Positions 9,237 through 18,788 of a stretch of DNA of 64,000 bases are shown here, piece after piece. How positions within the stretch are numbered: position 1 is the stretch's first letter; every line of letters starts with the position of its first letter. The stretch is taken from NCBI GenBank assembly GCA_963750065.1, contig CAVVPK010000050.1:53509-117508 (forward strand), given 5' to 3'. A model generated the notes under the pieces. It ran no database searches and was not told the DNA's origin. It worked only from the letters and a program-made list of their open reading frames with translations. The position numbers and the translations under genes are program-made. This DNA comes from CAVSRC01 sp963750065 (GTDB lineage Bacteria > Pseudomonadota > Alphaproteobacteria > Rhizobiales > Kaistiaceae).

Positions 9237-10124
9237 ATGCGCGTTCTCGTAACCTGGGGATCCAAGCTCGGCGGGACGAAGGGCATCGCCCGCATGGTGG
9301 CGGAAGAGCTTGAGTATCGCGGCGTCGAAGTGGCGTTCGTGCCAGCAGCGGAACTCGGCAGCGTCAAGGGTTTCGACGCGGTGATCGTCGGCGGTGCGCT
9401 CTACGCCTCGCGCTGGCACAAGGCGGCGCTCAAATTCGTGTCGCGCAATGCCGCGGCGCTGAGGCGCATTCCGGTGTGGCTGTTTTCCAGCGGCCCGCTC
9501 GACAATTCCGCCGACGTGCGGTCCATCCCGCCGGTGAAGGACGTCGCCGTGCTGATGGAGCGCGTCGGGGCGCTCGGCCACGCCACCTTCGGCGGCAAGC
9601 TGCCGGCCGATGCCAAGGGTTTTCCGGCCAGCGCCATGGCCAAGGAGCATGCCGGCGACTGGCGCAATCCGGACCGCGTCCACGCCTGGGCGGCGGAGAT
9701 CGCCGCGGCGCTGCCGAGCGCGCGGCCGGGGGAGGCGCATGAGCCGGCCGGCGGCGGGCTGTGGCGGCTGGCGGCATTCGGCGCCGCCGGATGGGCGTTA
9801 TGCGCCGCCGTCATGGGGGGCCTCATGGCGGTCGCGCCACTATGGCTGGCGCTCACGCTGCATGCCATCGCCGCACCGGCGATCTTCGCCGCGCTGTCGG
9901 TCTTCTATTTCCGTGCGCCCGGCGCCCGCCAACCGATGGAGACTGCGCTCGCCTTCACCGCCCTGGTGGCGGTTCTCGACGCGGTGGTCGTGGCGGGGCT
10001 GGTGATGCGCTCCTTCGACATGTTCGCCAGCATCGCCGGCACGTGGCTGCCCTTCGCACTCATCTTGCTCGCGACCTGGGCGACCGGATCGATCCTGGCG
10101 ATGCGGCCGCAGCGGAGGGAGTGA
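9237..10124 (+). CDS. Flavodoxin-domain protein fused to a four-helix membrane domain
   Basis: Residues 1-160 are a flavodoxin_5/HemG-like FMN domain. VTWGSKLGGTKGIA is the phosphate loop, and AVIVGGALYASRWH and LFSSGPLD are the flanking FMN loops. From about residue 170 to the end there are four hydrophobic helices (LAAFGAAGWALCAAVMGGLM through LILLATWATGSILAM), so the flavodoxin is tethered to the membrane. I do not recognise the fusion as a named family. It could carry electrons to a membrane partner or act as a tethered protoporphyrinogen-oxidase-like protein. A standard HemG is encoded elsewhere in the window at 35658. Confidence 0.75.
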   Translation: MRVLVTWGSKLGGTKGIARMVAEELEYRGVEVAFVPAAELGSVKGFDAVIVGGALYASRWHKAALKFVSRNAAALRRIPVWLFSSGPLDNSADVRSIPPVKDVAVLMERVGALGHATFGGKLPADAKGFPASAMAKEHAGDWRNPDRVHAWAAEIAAALPSARPGEAHEPAGGGLWRLAAFGAAGWALCAAVMGGLMAVAPLWLALTLHAIAAPAIFAALSVFYFRAPGARQPMETALAFTALVAVLDAVVVAGLVMRSFDMFASIAGTWLPFALILLATWATGSILAMRPQRRE

Positions 10125-10182
10125 ATAGGGAGTAGCGAGTAGCGAAATGGCGTGGCGTCGTCTGCCACCGACCATTCACCAT

Positions 10183-10911
10183 TCACGAGCCGCCAAACAG
10201 CTTCTTGAGCGCCCCGGCGAGCGGCCCCTCGGTCGGCTTCGGCTCTTCACGTGATGCTTGAGGTGCCTCTGGTTTTGATTCCGCCGGCGCGCCCAACTCC
10301 TTCGCCGGCTTGATCTTTTTCTCCGGCTGCTTGTCCGCCGCTTGGGGCTGCGTGGCGGCGTGCAGGCGGTTGGCGAGGGTGTTGTCCTTGCCTTCGGCAA
10401 GCAGCGCGGCGTTGTCGGCGATGGCCTCGATCAGCGGCTTGAGCCACTCCTGATCGGCCTTGGCGAAGTCGTGCAGCACGTAATGCGCCACCGCCTCCTT
10501 GACGCCGGGATGGCCGACGCCGATGCGCAGGCGGCGGTAACCGTCGCCGAGCGCCGCATCGATCGAGCGCAGGCCGTTATGGCCGGCCGCGCCGCCGCCG
10601 GTCTTCATGCGCGTCTTGCCGGGCGGCAGGTCGACCTCGTCGTGGATCACCACCATGTCGGCGGGCGGGATCTTGTAGAAGGCAGCCGCCGCCTGAACTG
10701 CGCGGCCGGACTCGTTCATGTAGGTCTGCGGCTTGACCAGCAGCACCTTCGCCCCGGCCAGCGTGGCCTCGGCGACCTCGGCCTGAAAACGCCGCCGCCA
10801 CGGCGGGAAGCCGTGGCGGCGGTGGATGGCGTCGACGGCCATGAAGCCGACATTGTGCCGGTTCTGCGCATATTGCGCGCCGGGATTGCCGAGGCCGACG
10901 ATGAGGAGCAT
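10183..10911 (-). CDS. pth: Peptidyl-tRNA hydrolase
   Basis: This enzyme releases tRNA from peptidyl-tRNA that has dropped off the ribosome. The core holds GLGNPGAQYAQNRHNVGF with the catalytic His near residue 20, then NESG and HDEVDLPPGKTRMK. It continues into GGGAAGHNGLRS and RIGVGHP. At 242 residues it is about 45 longer than typical; the extra part is a charged Lys/Pro/Ala C-terminal tail, common in alphaproteobacteria. The gene lies 46 bases after rplY on the same strand, the usual rplY-pth arrangement. Confidence 0.95.
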   Translation of the reverse strand: MLLIVGLGNPGAQYAQNRHNVGFMAVDAIHRRHGFPPWRRRFQAEVAEATLAGAKVLLVKPQTYMNESGRAVQAAAAFYKIPPADMVVIHDEVDLPPGKTRMKTGGGAAGHNGLRSIDAALGDGYRRLRIGVGHPGVKEAVAHYVLHDFAKADQEWLKPLIEAIADNAALLAEGKDNTLANRLHAATQPQAADKQPEKKIKPAKELGAPAESKPEAPQASREEPKPTEGPLAGALKKLFGGS

Positions 10912-10957
10912 GCGGGCTCTCTCCGTTGCCCCCGGCGCACCGGGAGAAGCGCCGGGA

Positions 10958-11662
10958 CTACTTCTTGGCCGCCTCCGGAGCGGCGGCGGCCGCAGCGCCC
11001 TCGGCAGCCGGCGCGGCAGCACCCTCGGCACCGGCCTCCGGCACCTCTTCGCCGGCCTTGGCGGCAGCCTCGGCAGCGGCACGGATTTCTTCCTTGACGC
11101 CGGCCGGAGCGGCGACCGTGGCGATGGTGAAGTCGCGCTTGATCGACGGCCGCACGCCCTCAGGCAGGGCGACGGCGGAAATGTGCAGCGAGTCGTTGAT
11201 GTCGAGGCCGGTCAGGTCGGCGACGACCTTCTCGGGGATCGAGTTGACCCGGCAAATCAGCGAAACCCGGTGGCGCACCACGTTGACCACGCCGCCGCGC
11301 TTGACGCCGGGCGCCAGCGCTTCGTTGATGAACTGAACCGGCACGTCGATGGTGATCATCGAATCCGGTGTCACGCGCAGGAAATCGACGTGCAGCGGCT
11401 TGTCGCTGACCGGGTCGAGCTGGTAGTCGCGCGGCAGGGCCTGAACCTTGTCGCCGCCCACGTCGATGGTCGCGACCGTGGTGTAGAAGCCGCCGCCGAG
11501 AATCTTCAGGCCCAGCTCGCGGGCAGGCAGGCTGATGGAAATTGGGGGTTTGTTGCCGCCGTAGATCACGGCGGGGGTCATGCCTTGACGACGAACCGAG
11601 CGGGCGGCCCCCTTGCCCACCTTCTCGCGTACCGTCGCCGAGAGCTCGTATGCAGCGCCCAT
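10958..11662 (-). CDS. rplY: 50S ribosomal protein L25 (Ctc-type, with C-terminal extension)
   Basis: This is the 5S-rRNA-binding ribosomal protein. The N-terminal L25 domain (LSATVREKVGKGAARSVRRQGMTPAVIYGG) is followed by the TL5/Ctc domain (residues ~100-190). A low-complexity Ala/Glu/Pro tail, about 45 residues long, ends the protein. ATG at 11662 has AAGGAG upstream and starts the domain directly. A longer frame to 11794 has no support. It is the first gene of the rplY-pth operon, and its upstream region is shared with the HerA-like gene. Confidence 0.94.
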   Translation of the reverse strand: MGAAYELSATVREKVGKGAARSVRRQGMTPAVIYGGNKPPISISLPARELGLKILGGGFYTTVATIDVGGDKVQALPRDYQLDPVSDKPLHVDFLRVTPDSMITIDVPVQFINEALAPGVKRGGVVNVVRHRVSLICRVNSIPEKVVADLTGLDINDSLHISAVALPEGVRPSIKRDFTIATVAAPAGVKEEIRAAAEAAAKAGEEVPEAGAEGAAAPAAEGAAAAAAPEAAKK

Positions 11663-11792
11663 CGGACAACTCCTTGAGTTTGGCAGTTTTACCGCGTGCC
11701 TCCAGGGGTGTCGGCGCGGCTGCCGGCTTATAGGGGAGACGGCGGCGAAGGGCAAGCGGGCCTGCCTGCCGTCGGGCAGGGGCCCTACTTGC

Positions 11793-11815
11793 ATTCAATT
11801 GTTTGCATGTCATTA
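11793..11815. promoter_or_regulatory. AT-rich element in the rplY / HerA-like divergent region
   Basis: An AT-rich patch in a GC-rich intergenic region contains CAATTGTTTGCATGT followed by CATTAA. It closely matches the element upstream of the sulfide:quinone oxidoreductase gene at 31276-31295 (CAATTTTTTGCATGT then ATTAA). The element lies about 130 bases upstream of rplY and 100 bases upstream of the HerA-like gene, so it could serve either one. The regulator is unknown. Confidence 0.35.
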
Positions 11816-11912
11816 ACGCCAATTCTACCAATGGTTAGTACACAGGGTGATTGCAGCCAGGACCGGGGACCCGGTTCGGCCGGGTCTTGAGGCAACAGAC
11901 CGAGGGGGCAAC

Positions 11913-13682
11913 GTGGACCAGGGCATTGAGTTTCCGGTAGCGGACGCGGTGCGCGGCGTGGTGATTGCCGTAAGCGGCTCGCGCGCCAGCGTCGGCCTGC
12001 CACAGACCAGTTCCGACCTCATCGGCGACCAGTGCGCCACGGTCGGGCGCTGCCTGCGCATCCAGCGCGGCAGCGCGGCGTTGATCGGCATGATCGTCGA
12101 TGTGTCGCTGGAGACCTCAGCCGTCACGCGCGCGCAGGGCTATCACGTCACCGCCCATGTCGACATGATGGGTGAGATCAGCCTCGACGCCAGAGGCGCG
12201 CCGCAATTCAAGCGCGGCATCATGCATTATCCGATCATCGGCGACGAGGCGACGCTGGTCGATGCCGACGAGCTGCGCCTGGTCTACACCACGCAGGGCT
12301 CGACCAAGATCGAGATCGGCCACCTCCACCACGACGCGAGCGTCGATGCCTATGTCGACGTCGACAATACGCTGGCCAAGCACTTTGCCGTCCTGGGTAC
12401 GACCGGCGTCGGCAAGTCGAGCACGGTGTCGGTGCTGCTCGGGCAGATCCTCGACGTGCGCCCCAATGTCCGCATATTCCTGCTCGACGCGCACAACGAA
12501 TACGGGCGCTGTTTCGGCGATCGCGCGCTGGTGCTCAATCCGCGCAACATGAAGCTGCCCTTCTGGATGTTCAACTTCGAGGAGTTCATCGACGTCATCT
12601 TCGGCCGCCGACCGGGCGTCGAAGAGGAAGTGGCAATCCTCTCCGAGACGATCCCGCTGGCCAAGAGCCTCTACCTGCAGAACCGCGACGCCGGCGACCG
12701 CCCGTCGCTGAAGCGCTACGATCCCAAGGTCACCGGCTTCACCGTCGATACGCCGGTGCCCTATCGCCTGCAGGAACTCGTCAACCTGATCGACGAGCGC
12801 ATGGGCAAGCTCGAGAACCGGTCGTCGCGGCTCAACTTCCACAAGCTGATCACGCGCATCGAGACCGTACGCAACGATCCGCGCTACGGCTTCATGTTCG
12901 ACAACGCCAATGTCGGCGGCGATACCATGGCCGACGTGGTGCGCCAGCTCTTCCGCCTGCCGCCGGGCGGCCAGCCGATGACCGTCATGCAGCTCGCCGG
13001 TTTCCCGACCGAGGTGATCGATTCGGTGGTGTCGGTGCTCGGCCGCATGGCCTTCGACTTCGGCCTGTGGAGCGACGGCGCCGCGCCGCTGCTGTTCGTC
13101 GTCGAGGAGGCCCATCGCTACGCTTCCGCCGATCGCTCGCACGGCTTCGGCCCGACGCGCCGGGCGATCTCGCGCATCGCCAAGGAGGGCCGCAAATACG
13201 GCGTCTTCCTCGGCCTGATCACCCAGCGTCCGGCGGAGCTCGACCCGACGGTCATCTCCCAGTGCTCGACGCTGTTCTGCATGCGCATGGGCAACGAGCG
13301 CGATCAGGCGCTGGTGCGCTCGGCGGTCTCCGATGCGGCCGCCAACCTGCTGGCCTTCGTGCCGTCGCTGGGCACCCGCGAAATGATCGCCTTCGGCGAG
13401 GGCGTGCCGCTGCCGACCCGCATCATCCTCAACGAGCTGCCGGCCGAGCGCATTCCAAGGGCGGAGGCGGTCGCCAATTTCGCCAAGGATTCGACCAGCA
13501 TTTCGGACGACGACTTCATCGATGCGGTGATCGACAAGTGGCGCGGCTCGTCGATGACCGCCGGGCTCAAGACGGAGCAGCCGGAGAAGGAGAAGGACGC
13601 CATCGCCGAGCGCCTCGGCGCCCTTCATTCGGCCTATGCCAAGGACCCGGTGCGCCAGTCACTGCTGAAACGCAGCGGCTAG
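11913..13682 (+). CDS. HerA-like FtsK/HerA-superfamily ATPase (DUF87)
   Basis: This is a hexameric-type DNA-translocase ATPase of 589 residues. The N-terminus is a beta-barrel HAS-like domain (residues ~1-140). Walker A is GTTGVGKSS near residue 162 and Walker B is FLLDAHNEYG near 190. A second acidic box, VVEEAH, sits near 397, and a TQRP sensor segment follows. GTG at 11913 was chosen for its GAGGGGGC ribosome-binding site. HerA normally works with the nuclease NurA in end resection, or with SIR2 or DUF4297 in phage defence. No such partner is adjacent here, so it probably acts as a housekeeping translocase. Confidence 0.85.
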   Translation: MDQGIEFPVADAVRGVVIAVSGSRASVGLPQTSSDLIGDQCATVGRCLRIQRGSAALIGMIVDVSLETSAVTRAQGYHVTAHVDMMGEISLDARGAPQFKRGIMHYPIIGDEATLVDADELRLVYTTQGSTKIEIGHLHHDASVDAYVDVDNTLAKHFAVLGTTGVGKSSTVSVLLGQILDVRPNVRIFLLDAHNEYGRCFGDRALVLNPRNMKLPFWMFNFEEFIDVIFGRRPGVEEEVAILSETIPLAKSLYLQNRDAGDRPSLKRYDPKVTGFTVDTPVPYRLQELVNLIDERMGKLENRSSRLNFHKLITRIETVRNDPRYGFMFDNANVGGDTMADVVRQLFRLPPGGQPMTVMQLAGFPTEVIDSVVSVLGRMAFDFGLWSDGAAPLLFVVEEAHRYASADRSHGFGPTRRAISRIAKEGRKYGVFLGLITQRPAELDPTVISQCSTLFCMRMGNERDQALVRSAVSDAAANLLAFVPSLGTREMIAFGEGVPLPTRIILNELPAERIPRAEAVANFAKDSTSISDDDFIDAVIDKWRGSSMTAGLKTEQPEKEKDAIAERLGALHSAYAKDPVRQSLLKRSG

Positions 13683-13699
13683 GCGCGCCGCAAGCCGCT

Positions 13700-14632
<933 letters not shown>

Positions 14633-14747
14633 GCCAGCGTCCCGATGGGGTGTCGATCCGCCGAATCCGGCGAGACGACGTTTGTATGACGCCGCGGCCT
14701 TGTAGCAATCGCGGGCAGGGCGTGGCAACGGCCTTGGCGGTTCATTC

Positions 14748-15518
14748 CTAATCGATCAACACGATTGCCGAAAGCAGCCGGCCGTAGTCCGGCTCGCCGA
14801 GATGGGTCGCCCGCCGGTAGGAATAGAAACGCTCCGGCTCGGCATAAGTGCACAGGTCCATGTTGGCCGCCGTCACCCCGGCGGATCGGAGCCGGGCGAC
14901 CGTGTAGCCGGGCAGGTCGAACAGGGAGCGGCGCTCGCGCGGCGAGGGGACGAAGAAGCGCGCATTGGCCGGGTCGGCCTCGGCAAACTGGCCGACGACC
15001 TCCGGCCCCACCTCGTAGTTCGCCTGGCTGATCGAAGGGCCGAGCACCGCGACGATGCGCTCGCGCCGGGCGCCCATGAGCACCATGGCCTCGATCGCCG
15101 CCTCGGCGACGCCGGCCAGCGCCCCGCGCCAGCCGGCATGGGCGGCGCCGATGACGCGCGCCTTGGCGTCGGCGAGCAGGATGGGGCCGCAATCGGCGGT
15201 GCCGATGCCGAGCGCGACGCCCGGGCGGCTGGTGACCACGGCGTCCGCCTTCGGCCCCAGGCCGGGCTCCCAGACCGTCTCGACGATCACCGCATCGGTG
15301 CCGTGGACCTGATAGGGGGTGGCCAGCCGGTCGGCGCCGACGCCCAGCGCCTCCGCGACGCGGGCGCGGTTCGCCATGACGCTCTCGTGCGCATCGTTGG
15401 AGCCGGTGCCGCAGTTGAGGCTGGCATAGAGGCCCGTCGAAACGCCGCCGGAGCGCGTGAAGAAGCCGTGGCTGATGCCGGGAAGGGCGAGCAGGTCGTG
15501 GGTGAGAAAGGGGATCAT
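14748..15518 (-). CDS. pgeF: PgeF/YfiH laccase-domain protein (peptidoglycan editing factor)
   Basis: This DUF152 family includes polyphenol oxidases, purine nucleoside phosphorylases and the PgeF editing enzyme that removes L-Ser-containing muropeptide precursors. Its 256 residues hold FFTRSGGVS, NRARVAEALGV and PYQVHGTD, the last with a metal-binding His. TADCGPIL carries the conserved Cys, HAGWRGAL the next His, and GPSISQANYEVG follows. The start ATG overlaps the stop of the upstream methyltransferase as ATGA, so it is the last gene of the lgt-MidA-pgeF operon. Confidence 0.9.
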   Translation of the reverse strand: MIPFLTHDLLALPGISHGFFTRSGGVSTGLYASLNCGTGSNDAHESVMANRARVAEALGVGADRLATPYQVHGTDAVIVETVWEPGLGPKADAVVTSRPGVALGIGTADCGPILLADAKARVIGAAHAGWRGALAGVAEAAIEAMVLMGARRERIVAVLGPSISQANYEVGPEVVGQFAEADPANARFFVPSPRERRSLFDLPGYTVARLRSAGVTAANMDLCTYAEPERFYSYRRATHLGEPDYGRLLSAIVLID

Positions 15519-16588
15519 CCGATCTTGTCGAAAATGGGCAGCTTCAGCCCCGGCGAGGCGATGGCCAGCACCTTGAACAGCGTGCCCATCGCCTTGGGTC
15601 CGGCCAGCCGCTCGATGGCGCTGGCGATCCGGTCGCGGGTCTTGGTGTCCTTGTCGCGGCCGAGCACATTGGCGCGCTCGACCAGGCCGAGGCGCACCAG
15701 GAACTCGCCCTGGCCGATCACCGGGCGTGGCAGGATGCCGGCCTCGGCGGCGGTGCGGGCAAGGGCCGAAAAATCGACATGGACTGTCACGTCGGCTTCG
15801 CCAGGCATGGCGAAGGGGCTTTCGTATTTGTGCTGGCGCACCGCCTGCAGCGTATCGCCGATGCCGGGCTTGTCGCTGCCGTAGTCGATGATGAGTGCCG
15901 CGCCGCGATCGCGCGCAAGGCGCTCGCCGATCAGCGTCATCACCGCCTTGCCGGTCGGCGAGGCTTCGACCACGGCGCCCTCGGGCAGCGTGACCTCCGG
16001 CGGCCGCTGGGCGACCGGCGACAGGCCGAAGGTGAACGCGTTGTCGTCGGTGAGGCCGATCACCCGCTCCGCCCAGGCGCCGTCCTGCCACTGGAACTGG
16101 CGCACCGGCATGGCGTCGAAGAACTCGTTGGCGACGAAGATCGTCGGTGCGTGGGGAATGTCGTCGATGCGGGCGTGCCAGTGGATGGCGTGGCCGGAGG
16201 GGGCGAGCGCCGCCTGCTGCACGGCCTTGAGCCGTGGGCTCATCTCGACCAGATGCACGCTGGCCGCCTTGAGGAAGGAAGGCTTCACCCCGCCGGCGCG
16301 CAGCATGTCGGCCATCAGCGTGCCGCGGCCGGGGCCGAGCTCGGCGAGCACAAAGGGATCGGGCGAACCCAGCATCTCCCACACGCCGACCGCCCACAGG
16401 CCGATCAGCTCGCCGAAGATCTGGCTGATCTCGGGTGCGGTAATGAAGTCGCCGGCGCGGCCGAAGGGGTCGCCCTGCATGTAGTAGCCGTGTTCGGGGT
16501 CGGCGAGGCAGGCCGCCATGAAGTCGGCGACCGTGATCGGGCCAGTGGCGCGAATCTGCGCTGCCAGCTTTTCGGCGAGCGGGGTCAC
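15515..16588 (-). CDS. MidA/NDUFAF7-family SAM-dependent methyltransferase
   Basis: This 357-residue class I methyltransferase (DUF185) is the bacterial relative of mitochondrial NDUFAF7, which dimethylates an Arg of NDUFS2 during complex I assembly. The start region ITVADFMAACLADPEHGYYM is the family hallmark. FVLAELGPGRGTLMADMLRA is the SAM-binding motif, and VANEFFDAMPVRQF holds the conserved acidic/Asn motif. The GTG start at 16588 overlaps the lgt stop as GTGA, and its own stop overlaps the pgeF start, so three genes are translationally coupled. Confidence 0.92.
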   Translation of the reverse strand: MTPLAEKLAAQIRATGPITVADFMAACLADPEHGYYMQGDPFGRAGDFITAPEISQIFGELIGLWAVGVWEMLGSPDPFVLAELGPGRGTLMADMLRAGGVKPSFLKAASVHLVEMSPRLKAVQQAALAPSGHAIHWHARIDDIPHAPTIFVANEFFDAMPVRQFQWQDGAWAERVIGLTDDNAFTFGLSPVAQRPPEVTLPEGAVVEASPTGKAVMTLIGERLARDRGAALIIDYGSDKPGIGDTLQAVRQHKYESPFAMPGEADVTVHVDFSALARTAAEAGILPRPVIGQGEFLVRLGLVERANVLGRDKDTKTRDRIASAIERLAGPKAMGTLFKVLAIASPGLKLPIFDKIG

Positions 16589-17433
16589 GCCTTTTCCACC
16601 GCGTTTCCGGCCGGACGGCGCGCGGCCCAGACCATGATCCCGGCGCCGACGACAATCATCGGGATCGACAGCAGCATGCCTTCGGTCAGCCCCCCGGCGA
16701 GATAGCCGATCTGGATGTCGGGCTGGCGGAAGAACTCGGCGAAGGTGCGCGCGACGCCGTAGCCGGCGACGAAGGCGCCGGCGACGAAGCCGGGGGTGGC
16801 CAGCTTGTGAAAGCGGTGGGTCAGCAGACGCAGCACGAGGAAGAGCACGATGCCTTCCAGCGCCGCCTCGTAAAGCTGGCTCGGATGGCGCGGTACCGTG
16901 CCGCCGTCCGGCGCGGTCGGAAAGTAGATCGCCCAGGGCAGGTCGCTCGGCCGGCCCCACAGTTCGCCATTGATGAAATTGGCGATCCGCCCGAGGAACA
17001 GGCCGAAGGTCACCGACGCGCCGATCACGTCGAACAGCGACCACAGCGAGAAGCCGCGCGAGCGGGCAAACAGGATCATCGCCAGCGTGGTGCCGAGAAA
17101 GCCGCCGTGGAACGACATGCCGCCGTGCCAGACCTCGAGGATTTGCCAAGGATTGGCGAGGTAGACCGGCAGATCGTAGAACAGCACATAGCCGATGCGG
17201 CCGCCGGCGATGATGCCGATCGCCGCCCAGACGACGAAATCGTCGATGTCGGCCGGCTTCATCGGCGGGCCGGCCGGGCCCCATAGGCGCTCGTTGGCGA
17301 CCAGCCGCTTGGCGTACCACCAGCCGATGAAGATGCCGGCGATATAGGCCAGAGCATACCAGCGGATGGCGAACGGGCCGACCTGGATGAGGATCGGATC
17401 GAAGGCGGGGAAGGGCAGGGCGAAAAGCGGCAT
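16585..17433 (-). CDS. lgt: Prolipoprotein diacylglyceryl transferase
   Basis: This inner-membrane enzyme transfers diacylglycerol from phosphatidylglycerol to the lipobox Cys of prolipoproteins. The 282-residue polytopic protein has FDPILIQVGPFAIRWYALAY, then WGGMSFHGG-type residues (HGGMSFHGGFLG) with an essential His. The Lgt signature GRIANFINGELWGRP follows, and HPSQLYEAALEG is also present. It is the first gene of a minus-strand operon with MidA and pgeF, divergent from ubiK. Confidence 0.96.
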   Translation of the reverse strand: MPLFALPFPAFDPILIQVGPFAIRWYALAYIAGIFIGWWYAKRLVANERLWGPAGPPMKPADIDDFVVWAAIGIIAGGRIGYVLFYDLPVYLANPWQILEVWHGGMSFHGGFLGTTLAMILFARSRGFSLWSLFDVIGASVTFGLFLGRIANFINGELWGRPSDLPWAIYFPTAPDGGTVPRHPSQLYEAALEGIVLFLVLRLLTHRFHKLATPGFVAGAFVAGYGVARTFAEFFRQPDIQIGYLAGGLTEGMLLSIPMIVVGAGIMVWAARRPAGNAVEKA

Positions 17434-17570
17434 CGGCGGTCCCGGATTCGCGGGGCAAACTGCGCTGCCTCTCGGGCGGGGTCAAGGCAGCGGGAAGCGT
17501 CCGGCTTGCGGGCGCCCCGCGCCGCCCCCATAGTATGGGGGCGTACTGCCCGACGAGAGAGTGAGCCGAA

Positions 17571-17882
17571 ATGACCCAGACCTCCAACCGCATGTTCGAC
17601 GAGATGGCGCGGCTGATGGGGGACGCGGCGAGCGTCGCCCAGGGCGTCAAGCGCGAGGCGGAAACGGTCTTCCGCAGCCAGATGGAGCGTTTCGTCAACG
17701 ACCTCGACCTGGTCAAGCGCGAGGAATTCGACGTGGTGCGCGAAATGGCCTCGAAAGCGGCGGCGGAGAACGAAAAGCTGAAGAAGCGCGTCGCCGAACT
17801 GGAGGCCAGGCTTGAGGGCGAGGCCGGCGCCGAGACTGCGGCGAAGAAGCCCCGCCGGCGGGCCAAATCCGCCGAAGACTAG
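17571..17882 (+). CDS. ubiK: UbiK-family ubiquinone biosynthesis accessory factor (BMFP domain)
   Basis: This 103-residue protein resembles UbiK/YqiC, a trimeric coiled-coil factor that supports the ubiquinone-synthesis metabolon. Residues 5-50 form an amphipathic helix (NRMFDEMARLMGDAASVAQGV). EEFDVVREMASKAAAENEKLKKRVAELEARL forms a C-terminal coiled coil. A basic tail with KKPRRRAK ends it. It is divergent from lgt and stands alone. Confidence 0.82.
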   Translation: MTQTSNRMFDEMARLMGDAASVAQGVKREAETVFRSQMERFVNDLDLVKREEFDVVREMASKAAAENEKLKKRVAELEARLEGEAGAETAAKKPRRRAKSAED

Positions 17883-18066
17883 GCGGTCCACAAGAGTCAT
17901 ACGACTGACATCTCAGCGATTCAGGTTGTCCACAAGCAATTGTGGTGCATGAGAGTCAGGGGCCTATATACTGATTCTCAATGGAGATTCGGCGCGTGCC
18001 GTCATTTGGGCGCCGCAATCCCGGTCGCGTAGTCAGGCAACCCCATCCAGCCGCAAGGTTGAATCC

Positions 18067-18567
18067 ATGAGCCTCATCGACATCGAACAGGACCGCCTCT
18101 CGAACCCGGTCGACGTGATCGAACAGATCGCGGCGCTCAACGACTGGGCCTTCGAGCGCTCCGGCGATGACGAATTGACCATCGCCGTCGGCGGTCACTG
18201 GTGCGACTACCACATCTCCTTTTCATGGATGGAGGAGCGCGAGGCGGTGCATCTGGCCTGCTCCTTCGATCTCAAGGTGCCAGAAGCGCGCAAGATCGAG
18301 ATCATGCGCCTGCTGACGGCGGTCAACGAGCAGATGTGGATCGGCCATTTCGACCTGTGGAGCCAGGAGGGCGTGATCATGTTCCGCCAGGCGCTGCTGT
18401 TGTCGGGCGGCGCCGATCCCAACAACGCCCAGGTCGAGCGCCTGCTGGTCACGGCCATCGAGGCCTGCGAACGCTATTACCAGGCGTTCCAGTTCGTGGT
18501 GTGGGCCGGCAAGTCGGCAGCCGAGGCGCTGGAAACCGTGCTCTTCGAGACCGCCGGCGAGGCGTAG
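18067..18567 (+). CDS. YbjN domain-containing protein
   Basis: This 166-residue protein has the YbjN fold, a type III secretion-chaperone-like fold of uncertain role. Evidence is the opening NPVDVIEQIAALNDWAFERSGDDELTIAV, the GGHWCDYHISFSWMEE strands and the NEQMWIGHFDLWSQEGVIMFR segment. These are typical of the alphaproteobacterial YbjN group. It is monocistronic and a hairpin follows its stop. Confidence 0.85.
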   Translation: MSLIDIEQDRLSNPVDVIEQIAALNDWAFERSGDDELTIAVGGHWCDYHISFSWMEEREAVHLACSFDLKVPEARKIEIMRLLTAVNEQMWIGHFDLWSQEGVIMFRQALLLSGGADPNNAQVERLLVTAIEACERYYQAFQFVVWAGKSAAEALETVLFETAGEA

Positions 18568-18586
18568 GGCATCGTCTGCGTGTCGT

Positions 18587-18602
18587 CCCCACGAAAGTGG
18601 GG
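18587..18602 (+). terminator. Hairpin after ybjN
   Basis: Perfect 6-bp arms CCCCAC and GTGGGG flank a GAAA tetraloop 20 bases after the stop. There is no T-run. It may be a weak terminator or part of a dispersed repeat. Confidence 0.4.
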
Positions 18603-18699
18603 CCCAGTAATCATCGAATCTGGCGCGATCGCTGCGTGCCCGGTCGGTGCCGGGCATGGCAGAGGCTGTTGTTGCGGTAGTGCCTTTCCTTTTTCTGTC

Positions 18700-18733
18700 A
18701 TCCTCCGGCGAGGCGTAGCCGAGGCCGGAGGAT
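18700..18733. repeat. Palindromic intergenic repeat, copy 1
   Basis: Perfect 10-bp arms ATCCTCCGGC and GCCGGAGGAT enclose a centre reading GAGGCGTAGCCGAG. A related copy sits at 52951-52986 with the centre GCGAGGCGAAGCCGAG. Half-copies ending in GGAGGATGAC occur near 5220 and 20070. It looks like a REP/RIME-type repeat family of alphaproteobacterial chromosomes. Confidence 0.6.
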
Positions 18734-18788
18734 CGTGCCCCGCGTAAACGACGCACACCGTTTTTGCCGCATGCCGATCCTCCGCTTT

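Noticed and set aside
17883..18066. Possible tRNA or small RNA between ubiK and ybjN
   Set aside because: No cloverleaf or clear promoter/terminator pair could be drawn.
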